64,000 nt of DNA, from assembly GCA_945859605.1 (NCBI GenBank), contig OX243815.1, positions 39,605,959-39,669,958 on the forward strand, read 5' to 3'. The notes under the pieces are model-generated. The model saw nothing but the letters and a program-made list of their open reading frames with translations. It had not been told where the DNA came from and did not search any database. Origin of the DNA: Lumbricus rubellus (lineage: Eukaryota > Annelida > Clitellata > Crassiclitellata > Lumbricidae). A program made the translations under genes and the position numbers. Shown here one piece after another: positions 1 to 10,558 of the stretch (position 1 is the stretch's first letter; every line of letters starts with the position of its first letter).

Positions 1-274
1 GTTTTGTTTAATTGTTATAGTTACGATTTGATTTCTTTCAATAATAATTATTAATAATACTCATCAGACACCTATCTCTTTCCAACATAGCTTTACTGCA
101 GCTTGCAATTGGTTGCTCTCTAGCTATTATCCTGCCAGGTATTATTGCCAAAATAATGGGAAGTAGGCCTATAGGCCTATAGAGGCAAGCTGGGGAAGTA
201 GGGGTAAGTTGGGGGAAGAGGTAAAATGATTGCTGAGCTGTGAAATTACAATTAATGCATGGCAGAGAGACGTA

Positions 275-376
275 CGTATGTATGCATGTATGTATGTATG
301 TATGTATGCATGTATGTATGTATGTATGTATGTATGTATGTATGTATGTATGTATGTATGTATGTATGTATGTATG

Positions 377-437
<61 letters not shown>

Positions 438-517
438 TGTAGGCATAAGTATGTATGCATGCATGTATGTATGTATGTATGTATGTATGTATGTATGTAT
501 GTATGTATGTATGTATG

Positions 518-548
<31 letters not shown>

Positions 549-673
549 GTATGTATGTATGCATGTATGTATGTATGTATGTATGTATATGTATGTATTT
601 ATGTATGTATGTAGGCCTATGCATACATGTATGTATGTATGTATGTATGTATGTATGTATGTATGTATGTATG

Positions 674-703
<30 letters not shown>
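275..703. repeat. ATGT tetranucleotide microsatellite
   Basis: Interrupted (ATGT)n array with scattered GCATGT, AGGC and AATATG variants. Four is not a multiple of three and the unit lacks stops in most frames, so it gives long spurious reading frames of Met-Tyr-Val-Cys or Thr-Tyr-Ile-His on both strands. No coding role is supported. Bases 1-274 show only AT-rich sequence and TAGGCCTA motifs near 168-181. Confidence 0.95.
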
Positions 704-704
<1 letters not shown>

Positions 705-739
705 TATGTGTGTTTTCAAGTATGTTTGTAAGTATACAT

Positions 740-1640
740 GATGCTGACAAGCAACGAATTATAATAGCGATGAAGATGATGATGTTGACGACAACGACGC
801 ATAATTAATTTCCTCTTCAATAATTCTCTGCCTACTATATTATAAGGCCTACTCACCTCTCTCCAGTGCCAGGCTCTAAAATTAATCTCTTCCACAATGG
901 AACTTTCCAGGAAGTTAAATTCTTTCTAGGATGAGCTCAACAATTGTAGAGACGCTTCAATGTCGTTCATCAATTCACATTTCTCTGTGTAAAAATATCC
1001 ATAAACTGTTTATTTTTGTTGCTCCAGAAAATTAGCCTAGGCCTAATTGTAGCAGGCTATCGTTGACGCAGTCAAAAATAGTCCTTAGTCAACAGATTAT
1101 GTGCTGCTGTCTATGGATCTCCGCAATGACCTGATGAAAGCCTATTGATCTGAAAAATAAAGGTAAAAATAGTCCTTTCTATGTGACTATAGTTATTAGG
1201 CACATAGCGATAAGGTTCGCTAATGGTAGGCCATATATGATTGTAGACATATCGACTCGTGTAGCTTTTAACGGATGACGTCAGTTTAGTTGACTTAGCC
1301 GGTTATTCGCTGCGGTAGAACTATGTCGAATACGGCTACCATATATACAGGCAGAGGTGGGGGTCTTGATCGCTGATCGAGCACTGTTGGTCGCGGATGG
1401 CGCCTCTCTGCTACTCTCATTCCTAGATGGCGGTTTTGATAATTCTGTCCAGAGATGGCGTGCTTGTAGTGCCTTTATAGATGGCACTACTTGACAGACA
1501 TACAGCCAGACAGGCGGACAGACAGACAGACAGACAGACAGACCCTGTTGCGAAGTAGGCAGTGCTCTTGATCACGCAATTCCCTGTTATTGGGCACGAT
1601 AATTTTATGTGTGTAGCGGCTGTAGCCTATGTGTAGGCCT
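740..1640. other. Spacer with no gene seen
   Basis: No convincing coding exon, RNA gene or complete transposon was recognised. A short (GACA)n run lies at about 1513-1543, just before the large microsatellite. TAGGCCTA occurs near 1033 and 1635. Confidence 0.6.
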
Positions 1641-1659
1641 ATGTACGTATGTCTGTCTG

Positions 1660-2412
1660 TATGAGTGTATGTATGTATGTATGTATGTATGTATGTATGT
1701 ATGTATGTATGTATGTATGTATGTATGTATGTATGTATGTATGTATGTATGTATGTATGTATGTATGTATGTATGTATGTATGTATGTATGTATGTATGT
1801 ATGTATGTATGTATGTATGTATGTATGTATGTATGTATGTATGTATGTATGTATGTATGTATGTATGTATGAAGGTATGTATGTATGTATGTATGTATGT
1901 ATGTATGTATGTATGTATGTATGTATGTATGTATGTATGTATGTATGTACTATGTATGCATTCATGTATGTATGTATGAGTGTATGTATGTATGTATGTA
2001 TGTATGTATGTATGTATGTATGTATGTATGTATGTATGTATGTATGTATGTATGTATGTATGTATGCATGCATGTTTGTATGTATGTATGTATGCATGCA
2101 TGCTTGTATGTATGTATGTATGTATGTATGTATGTATGTATGTATGTATGTATGTATGTATGTATGTATGTATGTATGTATGTATGTATGTATGTATGTA
2201 TGTATGTATGTATGTATGTATGTATGTATGTATGTATGTATGTATGTATGTATGTATGTATGTATGTATGTATGTATGTATGTATGTATGTATGTATGTA
2301 TGTATGTATGTATGTTGTATGTATGTATGTATGTATGTATGTATGTATGTATGTATGTATGTGTGTATGTATGTATGTATGCATGTATGTATGTATGTAT
2401 GTATGTATGTAT
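1660..2412. repeat. Large GTAT/ATGT microsatellite
   Basis: About 750 bp of nearly pure (GTAT)n with few interruptions (around 1870, 1948, 2064-2105 and 2314). It is followed after about 85 bp by the complementary (CATA)n array, so the two form a very long potential hairpin. Confidence 0.97.
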
Positions 2413-2496
2413 ATGTACATACATGTATATGTACATATGTACATACGTATGTATGTATATGTACATTATACATTCGTATTTATATACATACGTATA

Positions 2497-2524
2497 GGTC
2501 CTACATACATACATACATACATAC

Positions 2525-2555
<31 letters not shown>

Positions 2556-2609
2556 CATACATACATACATACATACATACATACATACATACATACATAC
2601 ATACATACA

Positions 2610-2640
<31 letters not shown>
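2497..2640. repeat. CATA microsatellite, inverted relative to its neighbour
   Basis: Pure (CATA)n with one CTTA variant. It is the reverse complement of the array at 1660-2412. The spacer 2413-2496 is itself rich in GTATATGTACATA-like palindromes. It ends in a short (TA)n run. Confidence 0.95.
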
Positions 2641-2645
<5 letters not shown>

Positions 2646-2813
2646 TATGTAGCCTATATAATATATATATATATCCTATAAACGCTGTTTAGGCCTATAG
2701 TTAGAAGCAGGAAAATAGCAGAGAAAACCTGGATAGACAAAAAATAACGAGACCATTGAAAACCCGATTTTCCTTTCACCGACCAGAAAGCTAGACTGCT
2801 ATAGACATTAGAC

Positions 2814-3171
2814 CAGCGGTTCCCAACCCGTGGCCCGCGGGCCAAAAGTGGCCCCCGAGGCCTCGCAAAATGGCCCGCCAGGCCTCAACAATGGCACTCA
2901 CCTCTCAAAGAATTAGCAAAAATATATGAAAAAATGACAATTTGGACAGAATAGAACATATAATCATTTTCTATTACAAATTATTTTATTTTGAAGTCTA
3001 TAAACATCAAACATTCTACTTTGAATTAATTATAACAATTTGTATATGCTTTTGGTTAATTAAATTTTAGCCTTGTGGCCCCCTGAAGGCCTTCAACTAG
3101 TAAAAAGTGGCCCTCGTGTCCTCCAACTTAGAAAAAGTGGCCCTACAGTCGAAAAAGGTTGGGAACCACTG
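2814..3171. mobile_element. hAT-type MITE (358 bp)
   Basis: The terminal inverted repeats are CAGCGGTTCCCAACC at the left and GGTTGGGAACCACTG at the right. They match the consensus I know for the Charlie-like hAT group (CAGNGGTTCYCAA). A perfect 8-bp target-site duplication, CATTAGAC, flanks the element at 2806-2813 and 3172-3179. Repeated GTGGCCC blocks lie near both ends and the interior is AT-rich. No transposase is present, so the element is non-autonomous. Confidence 0.93.
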
Positions 3172-3296
3172 CATTAGACAATGCGATGGGAAGCTGCTTA
3201 GCTGAGGATAGAATTCTAACAGTCGAAATGAGTCGGTTACGGAAATTGCATTTGTTTCAAGACTAGCTTGAAGCCTAATGAAAATTGGAATCCATC

Positions 3297-3298
3297 AG

Positions 3299-3360
<62 letters not shown>

Positions 3361-3390
3361 CATCAATCAGTCAAAACAATCAATCAAATC
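3297..3390. repeat. CAAT tetranucleotide microsatellite
   Basis: (CAAT)n run with a few variants at the right end. The same unit recurs at 6160-6182, and its complement (TTGA)n at 21078-21193. Confidence 0.92.
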
Positions 3391-3618
3391 AATCAGGATA
3401 TAGGCCTATATTACATCAGGCCTACCAAATTGAATCGCCAATGGGGTTAAATCAACTATATTAAGTAGGCGTAACACATAAAACCTGGGAGAGATATGCC
3501 ACGGCATTTCTTTCATCTACCGTATTCCATCCATAAGACTTTCTGCACACGTAGGCCTATACTAATTACTAAACCAACCACACACCGCACGGCTGTTGGC
3601 CCTTTCAAGTAGGCTATA

Positions 3619-4877
3619 GGGGAGAGTGCTACAAGACGCCGAGGGCGAGTAAGATATGTCCACCCCCTTTAAAACGGATGAAAAGATACATAGCCTATTT
3701 GTATTTTAGTTGTCTCATTGCATGCAATGACATCTTGTGAACCTTCCATAACAGTAGGCTAATGTTTCAGTATTCGAGATATTGACGCGATAAATCAATT
3801 TTCTAGATTTTCACCACTTTTTTTAAAGTACACATTTACAAATCTGCCTAATTTTCTCTTTAGCCTTATGCAGTACAAATTCGCGCATTTCAACGTTTAT
3901 TTAGGGTTCATTTATAGTTGTTTTTATAGTTTTACCTAACTATTAAACATTGACCTCGTTAGGCTAAATGAAAATAATGGCGTTAGTAGGCCTAGGCCTA
4001 TAGTGATCGAGGGACTGCAAAATTACAAGAAGCCCATGGGCGTCTTGAGTATACATAGGTAGCATAGATACATTACAAGAAGCCCATGGGCGTCTTGAAT
4101 GTATATATGAAGCCTAGAGATTACAAGATGCCCATGAGCGTCTTTGATAGGCTTACTATGAGCAAATGGCCAAAAATTGGTGCTACCATATGACACCACC
4201 TTCTACTCATAAATATATGGGCCCATATACAAATTTATTAGTGTTTATTGAATCTATTTCACCCTTGTCCAAAACTTCAGTGAAATTGAAAGAATGCAGG
4301 TCGATCGTGTAGCCTAAAGGTTGATGTGATGTAGAATGCAGCCTAGGTCTACAGACGAAGAGACATCCACAAAATTTGTGTGTGACTTTTGTCGCCAGTC
4401 TGTGATTAAAGTGAAAATGACAACAATGACTTAGCCTACAACATGAGATTGGATTTTGCTTCTCGTGCTTTGAATTGCTTTGTATCGTTAGGAACTTGTA
4501 GTTTTCGTTCAATAAATTTGTTTTCTCTCATACAGTTTATTGTTTTAGTCTAAAATGCATGATTGCAATGCCACTTGTTTTAGTCAATTTCCATTGCTCC
4601 AATTAAGATGCCCATCCTATAGGCCTAATTATGGGCGTCTTGTAGTTTTAGGGTTCCTAAGACGCCCAGTTTGGAGGGGTCTACTTTTTAAAATTTACAC
4701 AGTTGATCTTATTCAATTAAGTTGTAGTCTATGCTTGCTGTCATAGCTTCATTAATGATCACTCTTTGCATTGAGGTCAAACATGTAGGCCTACGTACTT
4801 TTTTTTACTTCTCTTGGAGCCCACACGGAAGAAAAGCCCAATTTTCTTTAGCGTGGGCGTCTTGGAGCACTCTCCCC
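3619..4877. mobile_element. TA-flanked inverted-repeat DNA element, copy 1 (1.26 kb)
   Basis: It begins GGGGAGAGTGCTACAAGACG and ends with the near-complement of that sequence (CGTCTTGGAGCACTCTCCCC). A TA dinucleotide flanks both sides (3617-3618 and 4878-4879), as expected of Tc1/mariner-type insertion. Three internal blocks of about 45 bp (near 4025, 4070 and 4117) repeat the palindrome-like core AAGCCCATGGGCGTCTTG, related to the element ends. No transposase frame is recognisable. A second, inverted copy lies at 34223-35360. Confidence 0.85.
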
Positions 4878-5022
4878 TAAGCTTAGACCTAGGCTACACA
4901 GAACGACACAGTCATGTTTGCTTCAAGTTTTCGCGTCCTAACATTATAATGAACTAAAATTACTAAATGACATTATCACATGCAAGTGATGCAACGTCAT
5001 GCCTCTTCAGCAGAAATCTATC

Positions 5023-5026
5023 GGAT

Positions 5027-5060
<34 letters not shown>

Positions 5061-5074
5061 ACATACATATATAT

Positions 5075-5131
<57 letters not shown>
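5023..5131. repeat. Compound TA / GACA microsatellite
   Basis: (TA)n, then mixed TACATA, a short (GA)n and (CAGA)n. It lies about 220 bp upstream of the DAP start codon. Confidence 0.93.
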
Positions 5132-5132
<1 letters not shown>

Positions 5133-5217
5133 TTAAAGTCCAGGATGTTGTCTTTGACGAGGAGTCCACATGGAACATGTTTTTATGCGGCCCGCAGGTT
5201 GTGCGCCTCAGCGCTGA

Positions 5218-5254
5218 CCAATGAGCGCCGTCGGAACAATATGTGCCGTCCAAT
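5218..5254 (+). promoter_or_regulatory. Paired CCAAT boxes upstream of DAP
   Basis: Two forward CCAAT motifs (5218-5222 and 5250-5254) sit 95-131 bp upstream of the DAP start codon, in a locally more GC-rich stretch. The spacing fits a CCAAT-driven proximal promoter, but the transcription start is not known. The placement is inference. Confidence 0.4.
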
Positions 5255-5348
5255 CATGGCCATCGTTACAATGCAATGTTTACCTTTTCAACAGCATCCT
5301 TTGCTTATGTTCGAGGAATGCGCAAAACTTCTGTTATTTCAACAGAAG

Positions 5349-8300
5349 ATGCCAACTTCAGCAGATGTCGAATTGAAGGCAGGGCATCCTCCTGCGGGTA
5401 ATATAACCAATTTTCTACTTGTTTTGTTCTTTCGAAACAATATAAATTATAATTTTATGACCTGTCTTTGCTAGAGATTAAAGGACAAAAAGACCCGGGG
5501 TCTACGGTCTACGGCCCGGTGCTAGCTGTAGCCTACAGTTGTCGTAGCGTAGACTCCGTAGAGCCTATGCTAATTTTATAAGATAAATAATAATTTGTTA
5601 TTATTTACTGTTGCAATCGTGAAATCGGAACTTCTGCTAGAGTGCTGTAGGCCTAGTACAAATGTCTTCTCTTAAACTCTTGCTCTCTGAAATGGTCTCA
5701 AATAATTATTTTATTTCTGATTCATGGTATTCATCTGTGGAATTTTACCTGAAACATGCATAACCCAAATAGCTCACCACTTTTTGTTTCAGATTAATCA
5801 ACTGAAGAAATAAAATTCGCGATCCAGATTTTTCGCGTTATTTGCATTTGAATGGATTTCTTATGTAATTCATTATGTTATTGCCAGAGGTTTCCAGTTG
5901 TCTGGTTCCAACTAGTGTATTATTTTCTTGCAACTAGGTGTATTATTTAATTTATTCTCTGGTTGTTTGATTGCAATGTCTACAATTATTGTGCCATGTT
6001 GAACATTGCAGTGAGGGTCGGTGGAATGCGGATCGCACGTCACCGACAGTCATCAACAAGTGAAGCGAAGGAAAAAACCGAGATGACTAAGGAAGAGATT
6101 GAGGAATATGCAACCAGGCAAGGAGTCTGTAGGTCATACATGGAATGCTGTGTTGGAAAATCAATCAATCAATCAATCAATCAGCATTTATATAGCACCC
6201 CTTCAAGATTGTACTCGAGCAGACTCTACATTGTCATAAATTGGGTGAAAGGACCATTAAGTCACTGTGGACCGTGGAGCAAAGTGCTCGGCGGCCTGTG
6301 CAAGTGGAAAGGGGGAGGCAAAGCCCATGCAGATAAGAGGGTGCCCAGCCTGATAAGCCCCGCCACACCACAGATGCAATCCTGAAGGAGATTCGCTTCG
6401 GGAAGGGAGACCAGTGCAAGACCTTGCACATATACTGGGATATGACAGTATGTGTCGCCTGTTATGAGTTTTGAGCTGGAATTTTGCAAAATCATCATAA
6501 AAAATGGATTCTTTCGAAGTCAGTAAATTTTTATTCCATGTCAACAGTAATTTTATCTTATCATACTTTATGACTTTCTTTGTACCAATATTGCACTGCA
6601 GTAATTAATGGTTGTTTCCATTCTTGTAAACTGATGCAAATAGCAATTAGCTCATGTTTGCAGACAGAAATAATGTGATAATTGCAACCTGGATCACATT
6701 GTTTATACAAATGCTAATGATGATTGTTCCGGCGCTGATGGATAATGAGAACAATGAAGATAGACAGCTGATAAGTGTAAGTGCACACTAGGGAATGTAA
6801 TCCCGGGGCATATGCTCAATCCCGGGATTCCGGGATTATAAATAACTCAATCCCGGGATCCCGGTATCCCGGGATTGGCCTATAATGGCAATTTAACAAA
6901 TTTCTTAGACGTATTGTAGTAATAGGTCAAATACAGTAAAGCTTACTCAAGATTCGTCTTCGGTACTTCAACGCCATCAATTGTGACTTACGGCAAGGGC
7001 TTTAATGATTTGTCCCGGGCAGCAGCGGGGTATGTTTGAAACTTGATAGTAATACCCCTAGGAGCAGTGACTTCTATCTCCACTAATCAACCAAGTTACC
7101 CTTCTCCTTCAACCGCCCTGAGCTTCCCTCCCGTGCCTCTACTTTGGCCTAGATTTCCGTGAGTTGAGCTCCTCTTTAACTAGGCTTAAGTTCCCTCTAA
7201 GTGCACTCAATCTGAATAGGGCAATAACCTCTGCATACAACGACCGGTAATTAGGTCAGAGGATACTAGGTAATCAATGCACCCATTGACCACAGTGCGA
7301 CAACAAGTAGCAGGCTAGCCTAGATTCACCAGTGAGTGATTGATTAAGGCAGCAAGATCCCGTTTGTATGCTGTCCAGATCCTTCCACTGACAAGTCAGC
7401 ACAATTATAGGGGAGGTGGTATCAACACCCGTGAATCGGAGTTAGGCGCTGTGACGTCGCAGGCCTAGTCGGCCAGCCCTGTTGGCATCTGATGTTCTAT
7501 CAGTCAAATGAATGGTGTGTGGGTGATTGGTGTGTGGAGGAATCTAGGCCCATTGTCTGTATACATGAACCAAGCAAGTAATGGGAGGGAGCAAACCCAA
7601 ATCCTCTGCCTCATCACTGAGAAATGCCTACCTCCAGTCACCCCTGTGGGGTTTCTATTGGTCCCCAGCATACCTTCTCTAGGGCGCCTGCTTATATGTC
7701 TATTGACCAATGAATTGATGAAAATGGGTCGAGTAATTTAAGAAAAAATTCAAAGTTTTCATAATCCCGAAAAACGGGATTGCATGTTTGTCAATCCCGG
7801 GATTACGGGATTGTAAAATGTCCGGGATTCCCAGGATCCCGGAATTCGGGATCCCGGGATTACATTCCCTAGTGCACACTGCACATGATGATAATATAGA
7901 TAGCAAATGGGGCTTCGTATTGTCCTATGCGTGGGCGCGTGTGTATTGTGTACACATGCATATCAAACCGATATGAAGATATTGCCATAAATTTTCTTAC
8001 CAAAACTTAACATTGCTGCTCAGAAAGCCGATTTAAACGCTGGATTGCTGTTGTAAAACTTGCATGGGATGAGGTGAAAACATGATTGTAGAGTAAGGTG
8101 GAGGAAGTGTTGTCAGGTTTAAAACATGCAACTGGTTGTAAAGGTTGCCAATAGCGCTAGTTGTACGCGAAGTCTTGAGTGCTGAAGAAACATAACATCT
8201 GTTTTGATAGCCTTATACAGGGTGATAGATGGTTCCTCCCATCTTTTACTTCCAAAATACAAAATGGAAGATATGCGTTGGTAGGGTGCTCAGTGTGGAA

Positions 8301-10152
8301 CAATCTCCACATGATTTGTGACGTGACCTTCTACTTTTCATGCCTCTTGAGCCATCCATATATTATGCACACAAAAAATCGTATTTTCGGACCACCCTCG
8401 TACGCATCGGTGTATTTTGCAAACCTCGTCCTTAAGCGTATGTACAAATATGCTTGTTATCCCCTAACAAAGGCTATTTAGCTATGTAAGTCATCTATGA
8501 AATGTGTATTTTTTGTTAAACATCATATTTGATAGCTAAAATTTTAAAAACTGTTATGGTTTACTGTATAGATCTGAACAGAAAATATAATTTTAATGTA
8601 GTCAAATGCCATCGGACAACTATAGGATAATGCAGAGTTATAAATTGGATAATATGGACGTCAAAATAAGACTTACAAACATTTTGCCGTCACCCCTCCC
8701 CCGGCCCTCTTATGTAAATCTCCTAAGTTCCATGACCTCCCCGTGTGTACATAATATATGTGTGGCATCCTATTGCATGAGCAGCTTGAGATTATTTTGT
8801 TTGATTGTGGTCCTGTGCTGTCAGGTTAGGAACATCTCTGGAGTTTCTTGAAGATGCAGTTTTATACGTTAGTGGGCTAAATTAGCACAGTTACAATTAT
8901 GGTAAGTTACTGTGTACCCAGGTGTGGTGCTGTAAAATAACAAAATATATGACAAAAGAAGTAGGCCTATTTGCTCTTTCCTTTGATTAGCGGGTAATAG
9001 GTATAAAGAAAAATACAACAAAATAGTGATGAAATTTAAAGCGTTTGATTGAAGTTGTCTTGTAGTTGATCCGATTGTACTAATCAAGATAATGTTGAAG
9101 TTTTGGATTTTTCTAGTCCTCCAAAAGAAAGAAAAGAAGTTAACGTGTCTGGAGCTCTAATCAAGGTTAGCGTGATGCATTGTCATAGTTATTAGTTAAT
9201 TTATATCTAAACAGTAAACCATAACAGTTAGTTATTTATCTTATGACAATAGAATAATATTAGAGTCAGGTTTGTCTCGTAATCACTGAGGGAACCAGTT
9301 TAGTTCAAATGAATGTTTGGTTAATACATCAGTAAAACAATCTGTCATTCATTTTTTAATTAAGCTTTTAGTCAGAGTGATTTGTAGTTTTATTGATTGT
9401 TCATCATAAAACACTTTTTGTCATTCTATCACATACCTGCACGCTTGACAACGAGTGCTTAGTATAGATTTACCACTTCAGTCAGTTTGAGAACAGTCCA
9501 TTTGTTCATCTTGGGCAAGCTCTGACCATGAATGAAATATTTTTTATTGCAATTTTAGCCATTATATTTTAACTTTTGACATCATGTTCACATAAGATTT
9601 GATTTATGTGTAATTATGATGAAGTGATTATGAGTCTTATAAAATTGACTTTACCCAAAATCCCAGAAAGGTTAGAAATAACAGTACATGTTTGGTATTT
9701 AATTTTCAGGTCATACATCAATGCTTGCTGGCATGGTTTTTGAGTCCACTAGTTCCTTCTTTCTAATCATCCTCCCCCTTACTTCATTCTTTTCTTAATC
9801 TGACTTGTAGTTAGGTTGTGTTGTCGCTGTGTTGTGGCTTCTCATCTTCCTCAATTTAACTTTCAAACAGAGTAACGTCTTAAGATGATTTCTTTTAAAT
9901 AATTTCGGTGTATAATTTGCTTTACAGGAGGACAAAGCCTTTCCGCCAGCAGCCATAAGAGACTACCATGTGAAACCTCTGCCAAGTCGGGACATGAGAC
10001 CTAAAAAACCCAAGCACATCATTAACCAGCCATGGGCGCCCGCACACAGGGGCAAGAGGGGTAATTATGATAATGTGACTGTGAGTCTTATAGATGACTT
10101 TACCCAAATTAGGTTAGAAATAACAGCACATGTTTGGTTGTACCTGTGTTAA
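5349..10152 (+). CDS. DAP: Death-associated protein 1 (DAP) homologue, four coding exons
   Basis: Coding exons are 5349-5397, 6012-6132, 9117-9165 and 9928-10152. All have AG/GT boundaries and compatible phases. The protein begins MPTSADVELKAGHPPAVR, matching the conserved DAP1 start (LETKAGHPPAV, then GGMRI). It then has SPPKERKEVNVSGALIK followed by EDKAFPPAA, matching the family's ISGVIARGDKDFPPAA block. DAP1 is a small, disordered, proline-rich cytosolic protein known as an mTOR-regulated brake on autophagy. Human DAP1 is 102 aa; this model predicts 74 codons after two spliced exons plus a prolonged tail (149 aa or less, 147 by phase count). The family's short HIQQPRK-like ending appears here as KHIINQP, after which the frame runs through a 30-bp transposon terminus (10031-10060) and intron-like sequence to TAA. 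The exon 2 donor (AG|GTCATA at 6133) is chosen by phase and is the least certain join. A second, frameshifted copy of the last exon follows. Confidence 0.82.
6159..6390 (-). mobile_element. Probable SINE fragment in DAP intron 2
   Basis: An (AATC)n run leads directly into CAGCATTTATATAGCACC, the reverse complement of a GGTGCTATATAAATGCTG-like SINE 3' end. The body continues to about 6390. Similar ends occur near 18724, 20250, 37390 and 47750. No A or B box was identified here, so the length and family are uncertain. Confidence 0.4.
6789..7871. mobile_element. hAT-type non-autonomous element rich in CCCGGG palindromes (1.08 kb)
   Basis: The ends are TAGGGAATGTAATCCCGGG and its complement CCCGGGATTACATTCCCTA. 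A perfect 8-bp target duplication, GTGCACAC, flanks it at 6781-6788 and 7872-7879. Both subterminal regions (about 6805-6885 and 7765-7860) carry many copies of ATCCCGGGAT, which look like repeated transposase-binding sites. The centre has no transposase similarity. The element lies in DAP intron 2. Confidence 0.92.
7880..9116. other. Rest of DAP intron 2, nothing recognised
   Basis: AT-rich sequence with short chance reading frames and no conserved motif. No RNA gene or transposon boundary was found. Confidence 0.5.
9611..10030 (+). repeat. Tandem duplication, unit 1 (intron tail plus DAP terminal exon)
   Basis: The intron segment beginning GTAATTATGATGAAG, together with the following exon, is repeated from 10061 onward. 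Shared landmarks include the TCATACATCAATGCTTG block (9711 and 10210) and the TGACTTGTAGTTAGGTT block (9800 and 10300). The exon half of this unit keeps the DAP reading frame. Confidence 0.88.
10031..10060 (+). mobile_element. 30-bp transposon terminus at the duplication junction
   Basis: CATGGGCGCCCGCACACAGG and the following GGCAAGAGGG match the left end of the element at 40644-41357 (CATGGGCGCCCGCAATTAGG, then GGCAAGGGGG). The fragment sits exactly between unit 1 and unit 2. It replaces the normal end of the DAP frame, so the predicted protein runs on past its conserved ending. Confidence 0.8.
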
Positions 10153-10540
10153 ATTCCTGGCCAACTGCTAATCTTAATTTTTTTCCTGCATAGAAGTATT
10201 TAATTCAGGTCATACATCAATGCTTGTTGGCATGGTTTTTGAGTCCGCTAGTTCGTTCATTCTAAACATCCTCCCTCTTACTTCATTGTTTTCTTAATCT
10301 GACTTGTAGTTAGGTTTTGGTTCCTCCATCTAACTTAAGTAACTTTCACTCAGAGTAATGTCTTAAGATGATTTCTTTTAAATAATTTCGGTGTACAAAA
10401 TTGTTTTACAGGAGGACAAGGCCTTTCTGCCAGAAGCCATAAGACTCTACCATGTGAAACCTCTGCCAAGTCGGGATATGAGGCCTAAACACCTAAGCTC
10501 ACCATTAACCAGGCTAAATAGCCAAAGTGATAGTCGGACA
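10061..10540 (+). repeat. Tandem duplication, unit 2
   Basis: Second copy of the DAP intron tail and terminal exon, diverged by scattered substitutions and small indels. It keeps sequence past the exon that resembles the original 3' end. Confidence 0.88.
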
Positions 10541-10558
10541 TTGCAAACCATTGCATGA
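10412..10558 (+). pseudogene. Duplicated DAP terminal exon, frame altered
   Basis: After a TTTTACAG acceptor the copy reads EDKAFLPEAIRLYHVKPL, close to the intact exon. A one-base deletion near 10489 (CCTAAA before CACC) then shifts the frame, and it ends at TGA about 10556. In the alternative frame the end would read INQAK then stop, which resembles the ancestral DAP ending better than unit 1 does. It may be a decayed copy, an alternative last exon, or a haplotype copy left by assembly. Confidence 0.7.

Noticed and set aside
38..2681. Long open frames of Tyr/Ile/His/Thr or Met/Tyr/Val/Cys repeats on both strands
   Set aside because: They are translations of ATGT/CATA microsatellites in several frames and strands at once; no flanking coding signal. 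The same applies at 15.7-16.0, 18.5-18.75 and 43.3-43.95 kb.
8179..8851. Short plus-strand frames in DAP intron 2
   Set aside because: No family similarity, no splice support and ordinary intron composition.
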